Assembly (NCBI GenBank): GCA_001643675.2
Contig: LSRY02000040.1
Span: 648,001-712,000 of the forward strand
DNA: 64,000 nucleotides
Source of the DNA: Monocercomonoides exilis
Lineage: Eukaryota > Preaxostyla > Oxymonadida > Polymastigidae
Direction of reading: 5' to 3'
Shown: positions 34,321 to 45,150 of the stretch, one piece after another
How positions within the stretch are numbered: position 1 is the first letter of the stretch
Layout: every line of letters begins with the position of its first letter
Notes under the pieces: model-generated
Databases searched by the model: none
What the model saw: only the letters and a program-made list of their open reading frames with translations
What the model was told of the DNA's origin: nothing
Translations under genes and position numbers: made by a program

Positions 34321-34559
34321 ATCAATATCATGAAGTACTTTTTGTTTATTTATGTCATTTTGATTGATGAACGATTGTTAATTTTTAACGTATTTTTTTC
34401 ATTTCATTGATAATTTTTCCATTTCGATTTTGACTCAGATTCGAAAATATTAAATTTTTTTATCTTGAATTCAACTTCAGTTTCTTCCATATTACTAAAA
34501 TTAACGTTAAAAGCAATATATATTTATTTAAAAGAAATGAATTTTTTCAAACAGATCAA

Positions 34560-34743
34560 CAAAAAATTTTTAGCATTAAAAAAGATCTCAATGATCATGA
34601 AAACTTTTTTATAACGTGGAAATTTGCAGAAATGGTTATGGACCTCATGAAATACTTCGACAACATATAAATATTATCTAGGTGTATAAAAAAAGCATTT
34701 CTGCAAATTGCAGATCAATAAAAAAATTGAAAATTGAAATGGG
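34560..34743 (-). repeat. Right terminal inverted repeat of the composite transposon
   Basis: Reverse complement of the left repeat in the same order of motifs: CCCATTTCAATTTT, TTGATCTGCAATTTGCAGA, TTTCTGCAAATTTCCA and GATCATTGAGATC. It is uninterrupted and so shows the pre-insertion state of the left end. Confidence 0.7.
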
Positions 34744-34989
34744 ATTTCAATTAAGAAAAATGTTTGAAATTTCGTGTTGATACTTAATTTTCGGAATTTT
34801 TCTTAATTTGCCAAAGATTCTATTATACATTTTTGAATATTTCTTTCGCTTTTCTTTGTGGAGATTCTGTGGCTCTTTCTCGACTGAAGTCATAGTTGAA
34901 TTTTGTTGTTTCACGTTTCTTATGGAGAGAAGCAAATTATTCTATGTTTGTCCTTCAAGGCATTTTGTTTGTTTATTTATTTTTTAATT
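34744..34989. other. Short AT-rich spacer right of the composite transposon
   Basis: Between the right inverted repeat and the first coding-like sequence of the plus-strand genes. Nothing recognised. Confidence 0.5.
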
Positions 34990-35056
34990 TTAATTTTATT
35001 TTCAAGTCTTTTATTTTCTTCTTCTTCTGCCTCATTGAATGTTGGTTTTCCAGCTG

Positions 35057-36985
35057 CATCTTTCCCGATTTCAAGTGATCAAACCAAGAATCCCTCTTCA
35101 TCATAATTTTCTTCTTCTTCTGTTTCACTGCTGAGCATGCCATCAATTGCATTCGGAAGAGCACTCAAACGAAGCGGAGGGAGAAAAGCGCTTGCTGCCT
35201 TCAAGCGGACAGTTCGTATGAAGACATACACAAACTCAAGAATTGCTCCACCAGAGTTCAAATCAGAAGTGCTAGGGCTGACAAATAAGATGGGAGGAGG
35301 TGGAAGTAACATCAATAATAAAAATAATAATAGCAGTAAGGAGAAGAAGCTATTACGTGTGGTGATGGAACAAGTGCCGCTGGCTATTCTAAGAGGAAGA
35401 CCACCGAAGATGAAGAGGAAGCGAATGATGACTGCAATGAGGTTGAATCAGCAGGGGAAGAAGAGCGAAGGATGAACAAATGCAAATGCGACAGCGCAGA
35501 ATGCGAGGTGTTTGGAGAAAGCTACTGTGGCATTGGAGAGTTAGAGGAAGCTTGGAAACAAAGAGAAAGTGAAAGAAGAGGAGAAAGGAGAAAGGAGAAA
35601 GATAAGGAAAGAATTATTTCTGTGTTTGATGAGTTTCCATCAGTTGAATTGGAGTGTGGCAGGCAAAAAGGTGAAAAGAGGAGAGTGAAAGAGGGTGTTA
35701 AACGGAAGAAAAAGGGAAAGGAAAAGCATTCAGATCAAAGATAAGTCCGATGATGCGTTCATAAGCTGTCCTGAGTGAGCTGCTTTCGAAAAAGTTGGAG
35801 CTGCTTTGTGTGGCAGATGGCAGCATCACATTTGACTCTTCTGAATCTGACACTCGTGAGACAAGTGGAAGAAGCAGAAGTGACATTGAGTGGAATGGCT
35901 ATGACGAGGGAGTGGATGATAAGGAGGAAGAAGAAGAAGAAGAAGACGTGGAGTTAGACAGGATTCTTAGTGCAAAGATATCCATGACAAGCACACGGGC
36001 AAATCGGCAGACACCGAAAAAGATCAGATTTGTTTTTGAATATGGCACCTCTACCACATTCAACTCAGCAAAAATAAGAGAAAACAGCTCAATCGAAGCA
36101 ACATTAATAACAACTGAGATGAAGGACAGGGAGAAAAGAGATTCACTTAAGAAATTGATGAAGAACACACTGAAGCAGATACATGGAAGGATCATTCCAA
36201 CAATCAATCCAACCGATATTAGACTTTATGCAAATCTCGTTCAGGAAGAGGAAAGCAAGGGAAAGAAGCAAAAAAGAAAGTTCTTGCCGAGAGGGAAAGG
36301 GAAGAACATGAACTATTTGATTCGAAATGAAGAGAGGAAAGAGTGAGTGAACGGAGCAGGTACAACAGACACTGAAGAAGCAGAAGAAGACAGTGAAGAT
36401 GATGACAACGACGATAGCGATGATAGTGACGTTAGTGATGATGAAGACAGTTTGTATTTAACACGATCTGCTGACGCATTAAATGCCAATAAAGCAGACA
36501 AGGCAGCGGAAAGAAAAGAAGACTCATACACACTCCATGCCTTGCGCTTCACTCCAAAGCAGCGAAAGACGCTTTCATCTGAATCCAAAAAGAGAAATCA
36601 GAAGAAGTCGCATGTCACTTTCTCACACACCTCAACCATCTCCAGCGGAGAGCTCAGTTCGACCCCTCTGCAGTTTACCTTTCCTTCACCCAAGTCCACA
36701 AGGAAAATGGAGAGAAAGAAGAATACAAGAACACAATTGGCTCAGACGGAGACAGAGAAGCCAGACAGCACCCACCAGAAGACACAGCAACCACAGCTTG
36801 GCGGCTGTTTCTGTGTCACGAAGACATCTTGTCCTGTCTGCCATCAGAGCAGCACTCGGCAGAGAATTGCAGGCACATCTCAGAGCAGCTGCGGAAAACG
36901 GGTTTGCGATAGCTTCTTCTTCTGCAAGTGTGTCTTGTTAGACGGCATGCCAATGCAAATGGAGAAGATAGAGGAGGAGGAGTAG
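35057..36985 (+). pseudogene. Basic/acidic low-complexity gene with frameshifts and an in-frame TGA
   Basis: Possible 3' splice site TTTTCCAG before 35053. The first piece reads a TAA as Gln and contains FGRALKRSGGRKALAAFKRT. After a shift come Lys/Glu-rich sequence and then SKKLELLCVADGSITFDSS. The frame 35795-36985 is interrupted only by TGA at 36344-36346 (EERKE, stop, VNGAG) and continues with an acidic block and a Cys-containing tail (GCFCVTKTSCPVCH). No domain recognised. Confidence 0.45.
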
Positions 36986-36989
36986 ATGA

Positions 36990-38560
36990 CCTTGGGAACA
37001 ATTCTGTGTTTGGGGAGAAAAACAAACAGAAGACAGGGCCGAAGAAGCTGTTTGTGAGGTTGATGAACAGATTGGGCAGGATGAAGGCGCTTCTTTGCTT
37101 CACTCTCTCGGAAAGGCACTCTTCCATCTTTTCAACCAGCTTTGGTCACCTCAGCTTCCAAAGCAAACAACCATTCCTTCTTCGCATGCCGGGACAACAG
37201 GGGGAATATTGGCAAATGATGCGAACTCGTTTCTGAGCCTGTTGTGTGGAACGAGGCTGTTCAGCTTGGGAGGAGAAGATACTGTGAGAGATATGCAACT
37301 GGTGGAGAACATGAGAAAGTAGATGAGTTTGTGGAGAGGAGAAGGAAGGGCAGCTGTGGAAGGAGTGCACGAGGCGAGAGACACAGCTGAGCTGTTCTGC
37401 GAAGAGAGGTGAATCTACAGCAACGAGTTTGAAGTGCATAAAAAGATCAATAGGAAGAATGACGACAATAACTTCTCTTTGGATGCAATGGAAAGAGAGT
37501 TATATGCAATCAATGCGAATATTCTGCTTGACCCACTATTGTTTGCTTCGTCTGTCTTTTTCAAAAACCAACAACTTCTGCTGTCTGCCTCAGAAAATAC
37601 AATTTTAGTTCCTCCTCAAAGAACGGCATATATCCCATCCATCGGAGAAAGTCTACTCGAACTGACAAATCCATCTTTTCAGTTTGCTCTGCTGCGTATT
37701 GAACGGACACAGAAAGAAGAGCAATATTCGACTCTGCCTTCTTCTCTCAAGTTTTCATGGGTGTCTCTTGTCAACATGTTCCCTCTCCCGCTTTTTCATT
37801 TGCTCACTTCAATCGTCCGCACTCTGCCTTCAAAGATTCTTTCAGTATCTTTCACTTCATCTTCCGTGTTCTCCATCCCTTCTTTATTCACATCCTGCGT
37901 CACTTCTTTTTCTATTTCTCAGTCCATGTCATCCTCCATCACAACACCTGCTATCATCTCATTCTCCACTCAGCCCATTAGCCCTTCTGCCGCCTAGTCC
38001 AATCGCCTGCTGCTTTGTCTGCTACCCATGCGCACTGCACTCACTGCTGTTGCAACCGCTGCTCACAGGCTGATGGTGAAGGATGTCTTGTTCCACAAAA
38101 TATCAGCCATATTCGAGATGCACCAAAACCAGAAACATTCTTCTTCTCCTTCGATGTCCATTTCTTCCTTTCTCACTCAGCGGTTAAAGGCCGTTGGTGC
38201 TTCATTCACACAACAAGTCACACCTTCCGCTTTTGCATCTTCTCAGCAAACATCTGAGTCTCAGTCAACTTCATTGGCATCGAATATTGCAACAGATGCA
38301 CTGGACCTGAGTGGATCTTCAAATTCTGCTGCTGATGAAGCTAATACAACTTCTGTTGGCATGCGATAAATGCATCAGGAACAGCAAGTGGATGAGGAGG
38401 AGAACTTCCCTATCAGATAAAGAAAGACTAATTCTCAGCAATTCTTCCACATCAGCTTCAGACAAGCGTCACCTCCTCTCAGTTTCCTCTCTTTTTGCTT
38501 TCGCAATCTCCTTCTCCTTCTCCCTCTTCTCCGTCATTCACATCAATAAATTCTCCATCC
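36990..38560 (+). pseudogene. Continuation of the plus-strand gene, one in-frame TGA
   Basis: One frame stays open from about 36990 to past 38500 with UAR as Gln (TAG at 37320 and 37995, TAA at 38367), except TGA at 37410-37412. Coding character holds on both sides: LANDANSFLSLLCGTRLFSL before, NNFSLDAMERELYAINANIL and RTALTAVATAAHRLMVKDVL after. Upstream sequence joins only through a frameshift near 36985. Family unknown. Confidence 0.5.
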
Positions 38561-38902
38561 TCAGTTTCCCTCCCTTTTCCTTCGACTCATTCTCTTCCAC
38601 TTCAGAGTCGTGAACGGGTATCTTTTTCTTTTTCTTTTCTCCCCCATCTGGAGCAATTCCTGAGAATTCTACGACGCGAAGTCTATTTTTTCAAAATTCT
38701 TTCTTTTTTTCAAAGGATATTCTTTTATCTTCACCTGCAACTGTCCTACTTGCTCTGCTTATCTCACAGCTACAATCTAATTCATAATCTTCTTCTTCTT
38801 CTTCTTCTTCACCTCCTCCTCCTCCTTCTTCTTCAATAACAGAAATTTCACCTTTATCATCATCATCTTCTTCTTCTTCTCCTTTCAATAGAAGGTGATT
38901 CA

Positions 38903-39040
38903 ATGAAAGAATTTGGCACAGCCGAAGACTCAGAAGCAGCTCTTCTGCAGCGTCTGGCATTGAACGAACTTGATTCCCGTCTCTCAGACGCAGAGCGAAG
39001 GTGGATTTATCACTCCAACTTATCCTATTCATTTGGGTGT
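38903..39040 (+). pseudogene. Possible first exon of the HEAT-like gene
   Basis: ATG at 38903 opens MKEFGTAEDSEAALLQRLAL followed by DSRLSDAERRWIYHSNL, clearly coding-like, in a frame different from the ORF starting at 39163. A GT near 39040 could start an intron, but no clean acceptor was found. Confidence 0.35.
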
Positions 39041-39162
39041 TCTGCACTTCCTATTGTGTCGCCATCTTCTCTTCTCACACCAGGCACGCAAATTCACTCG
39101 TTTCCTGCGCCTTCTGTCTCCTCTCTATTTCCCCCGCCGCCTCCCCCGCGCGTGTGCGAAAG

Positions 39163-41341
39163 ATGACCCTGTCAGAAAGAGAAAGATTAAAACAGTTTGT
39201 GACCCTCCACGTGCGCAACTGCCTCTTCCTCATCTGCACATTCTGTGGGAACAGCAACTGCCACCTCAGCTCTGCTTCCACAGACGTCCTCGCCTCTTTC
39301 TTCAGCGGCGGCGACAGCATCGACGACCCTGACATCACAGGAGCCAAATGGGCAAAAGAATGCCTGCGCATCAGTTCCCCCACTGTCCAGCACGCTGCTT
39401 TGCTCGCCCTCAACCGCCTGGCTGAAACTCACCTGCCATCAAAGTACTTCGACTTGTGGAACCCGATCTTTCCTGAGCTACTGAATGCAGAGCAGATGAA
39501 GAGGTACTGCGAGGTCGACCGCTCCCTCTCCGCCTCGCTTGTCGCGCTGTTTGCATCGTCTGCTGTCAGCTTTGAGCACATTTCAGTTGCAATGCCTCGC
39601 ATGCTCCTTTTATTGGGTATCCCAAACACACCTCTTCAGACAACCGTCCTGCAGATCCTGTTGGAGGCAGCGAAGAGGGGAGAAAGCGAGCGTCTGTCGC
39701 TGGATTCCCTCAGAGCCATCGAGTGGGCGTCTGCAGGGCTGAGATCAGTTCCAGATGAGCTTATCTTTGGCGCCCTGCAGTTCTTTGTGGTGATGCTGGG
39801 CACGATACACAACCGGCCTGACGCTGACAGCGCCATCACTTCTATCACACGAAGGAGGGAATATAATGGAGAGCGGTTTGGCTGCCCCTGCGAAATGCTG
39901 GCAGTGAAGATGTGCTCGTTCACGTTCGAGTCGATGCTGAAGTTGATCAACCCGCTCACGCACACGCCACGCACAGTCTCTTTGGCTGTTGCTTGCATTT
40001 CGGCCTTTGCTGAACTGGGATTTGGAGCAGAAGATGTGATGGAAGACAGGATTGCGCTGCAGCTGTACCAGAAACCGGAGGAAAGGGCGTCGTTTTTCTT
40101 TTCTCTGGCTTCTTCTCCTGGTGGGAGTGGGAGCGGAAGAATAGCATCAGCAGCAAATGCGACGGAGGCAATGTATTCTTCTTCTTCCTCTCCCTTTTAC
40201 TCTCCCTCTTCATATTCCTCTTCCGACCAAAAACTTCACTTCGACTCCGGCACCTGCTTCATCCGCCTTCTCATTTCCCTCTTTTTCACCAAGTTCCCTT
40301 CCCTCACCTCTCTCTCTTCCCTCTCCTCCACCAGCCCCAACGCCTACCTCCGCCTCTACCCAACTCCTCCTCTCGTCTACGCCGCCCGCGCCTTAACCCA
40401 CTTTGCCAAGCAAGACAGACGCATAGCACATTCTTTGTCTTCTATCAGAATCAGTTTCCCCTCCTGGCCTTCCACACATATCTTGCTCTCTTCTGTTGTT
40501 CCGCAGCTGCTGGAGACGATGGAGGGAATTAACTTGGCGAATGTGCTGAGGTTTGTGGCGGTTGTGTGTGAGATTAGCAGGGCTTTTAGAAAGCAGCTGG
40601 TGGAGATGGATATCTTTGGGATCGTGCTGAAGATGACAAGAATGGGAGGGGAGGCGTATGCGAAGAAGAGGAAAGAGGAAGGAGAAGAAGAAGGAAGTAA
40701 CAAAGAAGTGGATGATAATAATAAAGAAGGTGATATAAGAGAAACTTCCATAGATTCAGATAGAAAGCACGTATTCAGCCCAAGTCCGCTATCTCCTTCG
40801 AATTTTGCTCAAAACAATGCAACTTCAGAAAATAATCCCTTCATCGCCCCGATCGCTTCCCCAACCCCTCCAGAACTAATTCCTGCAGACATCAAAAGCA
40901 GCTTAAATAGAAAGCATATAACACCGCTGGATTCAGAAGAAGCTGAAAATGAAGAGAATGAAGAAGATAATGACAACGATAATGATGAAGGAAGTTCAAA
41001 CGAAAGAGAAGAAAGAGACGATATTGAAATTGAAAATGAGGGAGAAAGAGAAAGAAGTTATGAAGAAGAAGAAGTTGAGAATATCAGCAGACAAAGCAGA
41101 AGATGAGAAAGAAGAGAGGAAAGAAGAGCGATCACTGCCGCATCGCGGAATTCTCGTCGGAGTGTGCAGACAGCTAGCCGTTCAGTCGATGCTTTCTCAA
41201 CAGCCTCAGCTGCTGCTGGCACACTCAATGCCTCATTCTCTGCTTCTTCTTCTTCTGCTTCAACTTCATTATCATCATCATCATCTTCCTCTTCCTCTTC
41301 TTCTTCTTCTTCTTCTTCTTCTTCTTCTTCTTCTTCTTCTT

Positions 41342-41372
<31 letters not shown>

Positions 41373-41610
41373 TTCTTCACCTTCTTCTTCTTCCTTTTCT
41401 TCTTCTTCACCTTCTTCTTCACCTTCTTCTTCTTCTCCTCCTTCTTTCTCCTTCTTGGATATTTCTTTTTCTACGCTTCTTCTTCTTCTTCTTCTTCTTC
41501 TTATCGTATTTCTTCATTTTTTGCATCTTCATAATGGATAACAGCAGAAATTAAAAAGAATGGAATTTATGAAGAAATCAACTTCTTTGAAAAAAATGAA
41601 AAGAAGATGA
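39163..41610 (+). CDS. HEAT/ARM-like protein with polyserine tail; in-frame TGA at 41104
   Basis: ATG 39163 (MTLSERERLK). 647 codons reach TGA 41104-41106. The same frame then continues for 167 more codons (ERREERRAITAASRN, polyserine, then a hydrophobic end) to TGA 41608-41610, with a TAA at 41539 read as Gln. The first 450 residues are alpha-solenoid-like (PLQTTVLQILLEAAKRGESE, VPDELIFGALQFFVVML, VSLAVACISAFAELG). Acidic low-complexity sequence follows. The first TGA may be the real stop, a nonsense mutation, or read through; composition does not change across it. Confidence 0.5.
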
Positions 41611-41932
41611 TAAGTGAATAAAGAGAATGAAGATAAAGAGAAGAAGAATTTGATTTGTCAATAAATGATGATTGGAAATTTGAAAGAAAAAAATGAAGAT
41701 ATTGATAAATGTTAAAGTTAAAAAGAAATGGAGAGAAGTTTGAAGAGAAGACGTCGACGAACAGTAACAGTACGCGACAATGAAGCAAGAAGAGTTCGTT
41801 GAATGTCAGAACCATTCCGTCCGTTTCTTCTTTTTCATTTGCTCTTTGGAGCATTGCAACAATCATCATGGAAGGGAATTGATAGGCGAAGCAGAGGAAA
41901 GAATATCCACCGTTTCGTTTTTATGTGAGTAA
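41611..41932. other. Spacer, no gene seen
   Basis: AT-rich, A-biased sequence after the polyserine ORF. No frame supported. Confidence 0.4.
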
Positions 41933-43440
41933 ATGAAAGAGCATTCAGGAGCCTTTCCAGGGTTAGGCAATGAGGAGTACACAAAAGTTAGAGCAGTTGC
42001 TGTTGTGAAAGGTGGAGGGGTAATTCAGGATGGAGAGGCTGTCGTTGGAGAGTTGAAAGTGGCCTTCGAGCATGCTTCGACAGAGCTGGCCGAGAAAAAT
42101 GATAGTAAAGATAAAGCGCATCATGATGAAGGAGATTTCTGACATTTTTATTCCAGAAAGATAAAGAAAAACTATGCTTTTGCTAACAATGGCGAGGACT
42201 GTTATAAAAAGATGTTCAAAGATGCTTATTGATTCATCGTCAAGCATAAGCAAAGTTGAAGCAACTTTGAGAACTGAGAGGTTGATGTGGAAAAGATTAA
42301 GGGAGTAAGCAGTGAGAGTACAAGAAGCATAAGGAAAGAGGCGAAAGTGATGAACAGGTGCGTTGGAGAGGTGAGTGGTGTTTTTGCAGGCACAAAGCAG
42401 CTTAGAGTTGAAGCAGACACGTTGGTTGGAAGGAGAAAAAAGGGATAATTCGAAGGAACAATTGAAGCAGAGGTGGCTTAAAGGATGATGCAGCCATTGA
42501 GAAACACAACGGAAGCCAACTGATGGTGTTCAAATGAACAAGATCAAGACTTCTGGAGATAAACCAGAATCGGATTATGGAAAGAGAGATATGGGCTTCG
42601 AAAGAGAAGGAGGAGATCCAGAAGATATTGACGAGTGTTATCGATTCAGAGGATTAATGGGCAAGCGAATGATCTGGTGGCTTTATCGACGAATATCTGT
42701 TGGGCGCAGTAGAAGAAGAAGAGGATGAGATCGTGACCGGCATAGAAGTTGAGGCCGGGACGGGAGGAGTTGATGTCGCAAAAGGAGGCTTCTGTGACGA
42801 GAGAGAGTTGGAAAAAGTGAAGGAAAAAGAGGAACTCGTTGTTTGGGCTTGGATGCTGCAGCACTGGAGAAAGATGCACTTGCCAGCAAAGGCGTTATTC
42901 AAGGATTAGCGGAGAGCGAGGATGGAAACGGGGTTGGCAGATGCGACAGCTTTGTGGGAGCAGTCGAGAAAGAGGCAGTCGCTGTTTGTTGAGCAAGTGA
43001 TGATGCACTGGATGAGGATGCAAATCAATGCGAGCAACTTGTGAACACTCACGCCTAGGCAGCACAGTCTTCTGCACATCTCCTCTCCGCTTTCCCGCTA
43101 GAACTGTCCCGTTGCATGACAGCACGATGTTGGTGATGTTGGCAAAGTCCAAAGCGAAGACTTTTCTGATGTCTGTGGCCGCCAACCTCGAGACAGTCTT
43201 TCCGGCCAGTGTGGGTGGGCTGACAACATCGAGGGCAGCGACAGTGATCAAAGAAAACGAGACTGAGAGGGATTTGAGTTCAGAGGAAGTGGATGCAGAA
43301 ACTGACACAATATACATGAAAAGGAGAGGGCGCAGTTGTTATAAGACACACGCACTTCAGCAGCTTCCACAGTTGCATATGAAAAAGGTGTTTGTGGAGT
43401 CTGCATATAAAAAGAGCAGCCTGCAAAAGCCGAGCAACTG
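41933..43440 (+). pseudogene. Broken plus-strand coding region
   Basis: Coding-like pieces in shifting frames: 41933-42142 (QDGEAVVGELKVAFEHASTE, ends TGA), 42700-42970 (ELEKVKEKEELVVWAWMLQH, then RKMHLPAKALFKD, continuing through TAG) and 43028-43441 (SKAKTFLMSVAANLETVFPA). The minus strand is also open over 42895-43317. Families not recognised. Confidence 0.35.
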
Positions 43441-43449
43441 AGGAGGTAG

Positions 43450-43759
43450 TATCAGGATGAAGGATGAAAGACGAGGAAGATGATGAAGGATTGAGAAAGG
43501 GGAAAAAGAAAATGTTCAAGTGAAGATTTTCGTTCTGTGGAAGATTAAAAAGTGTCTGAATGAGAAATTCTTAAATATCATATTGTTTCTTTTGTAATTT
43601 TTTTCAATAGCTTAGATCAATTAATTGAAATAACTAATTTAAAGAATTATTAATTTAAATACAATTATTAACAATGAACAATTGTTTATTCGACAAATAT
43701 TATGTGCTTCCATCATATTTTTCTATATGTGTTAATGAAAATTATTCGTTTTCTATAAA
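43450..43759. other. AT-rich spacer
   Basis: No coding frame or repeat recognised. Confidence 0.5.
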
Positions 43760-44729
43760 TAGATGAATTGTGAATAGATTTTTTTCATTTGAATAGATTC
43801 AACTTATTTGAATGAACTGGGTTTTTCTTAAATGAAGTCATGTTATTTTCAATGGTTGAAGTGACACTTGAATAAAGTGCGATACACTTAAATAAAGTTT
43901 TTGTGAAAAAGTAGTGAACACTTATTATAATATTTTCACGTTTTATCTTTCACTTTATCAACAAAAAAAATGAAAAATTCAAAAAATCTGAGATTTTTCT
44001 GTATTCTTAATCAATATTTGATATATGTTTAAAGAAGATTTTATTTGACAAAAAGAGAGAGAAATGAATGCAAATATCATTTTGTTATCGTTATTCAATT
44101 CCATTCCAACTTTTAACTTTTTTTGATCACTGTATAATTAAATATAAAAAACAAAATTTTGTTTTTATTGAAGTTCGTGGAGTGATCTGCATCCAACAAA
44201 GCATATAATTTCGAAGCTCTCAGTCACGTCGACAGGTTGAAGCTGCTTTCATCTTTGCAACTTTCTTCGTTGACTGAATAGATTACACATTCATTTATCG
44301 GCTTTTTTTCACAAAGCCTCTCAATATTCCGCTTTTCTTCATTCTTCTCCGCTTTCTTCCATTGATAGTCTGGCGATTTCTCTCTTGTCAACTTTCATAT
44401 GCCTTAGTTTCCTTCTTTATTGCATCATCAACTATCTGTCTCGAATCTTACGCTTCATTCGAAACATTCTTCCAACGAGCAATAAACATTATCAATCCAA
44501 TCAAATGGATCTTAAGAATTATCGATGTCATAACAGTTGCAATCGGTGGTCGAGACAGTTATCTTTCTCTTCTTCCTTCAGTAATTCTTTCATCGTTTTA
44601 AATTAAACTTCGCTGTTGTTCTTCAAAAGAAATTGTACTGTAGATGCACTGGATTCGAGCATTTTAACATGATGCTTGTGGCCAATTCTGTGGTGTCAGG
44701 CACTGAAGTTACAATTGAGGCTGAGATGA

Positions 44730-45150
44730 CAACATGGATTACAGTTTCATTTTCATTAAGTTCTACTTGCAACGGATATTTCTGAGTTTGTGAAGGGATT
44801 CATTGACAAAATCAATCTGGAGGAGCTAGTGCCAGGGAATGAACGAAGAGCCAATGAGATCCAGGGAAAAGACATTGCCTTCTTAACAAGATATCACTGA
44901 ATTTAGCTGCGGAATAAAGAACGGGATGCTCTTTCCGAAGCCATTTTTTCCAATGTTCTCAACTGGAAGAAATTCACGTCGAGATGTTCGGAAGAAAGCC
45001 ATCACCGACTTTCATGCAATGAATATTCAAAAGGACATGATCAGAGCAGGCGATGTAGTTCCTTATGGATGAATAGCCTACTGCATTTGGGCTGTTGCTA
45101 GAAAACAGCACAAACTGAATTTGTATGTTTCCTCCAGAGATCGACAGCCT
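44730..45150 (+). pseudogene. Unidentified coding fragment with an in-frame TGA
   Basis: Plus frame reads EFVKGFIDKINLEELVPGNE and EIQGKDIAFLTRYH, meets TGA near 44898, and continues in the same frame with a TAG as Gln: LRNKERDALSEAIFSNVLNW. Composition is coding on both sides. Family not recognised. Confidence 0.4.

Larger units (their letters stand above)
23809..34743 (+). mobile_element. Composite DNA transposon encoding a USP-DDE fusion, with two nested elements
   Basis: Inverted ends: 23809-23938 (continuing to about 25520 after the nested pogo element) match the reverse complement of about 34560-34743, starting CCCATTTC and including TTGATCTGCAATTTGCAGA and TTTCTGCAAATTTCCA. Without the pogo (1.53 kb) and hAT-like (3.78 kb) insertions the element is about 5.6 kb and holds one gene (26098-29935). 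No clear target duplication is seen beside the CCC/GGG ends, so the exact boundary is uncertain by a few bases. Confidence 0.65.

Noticed and set aside
41225-41422. Poly-Lys minus-strand ORF
   Set aside because: Antisense reading of the TCT tract in the polyserine ORF.
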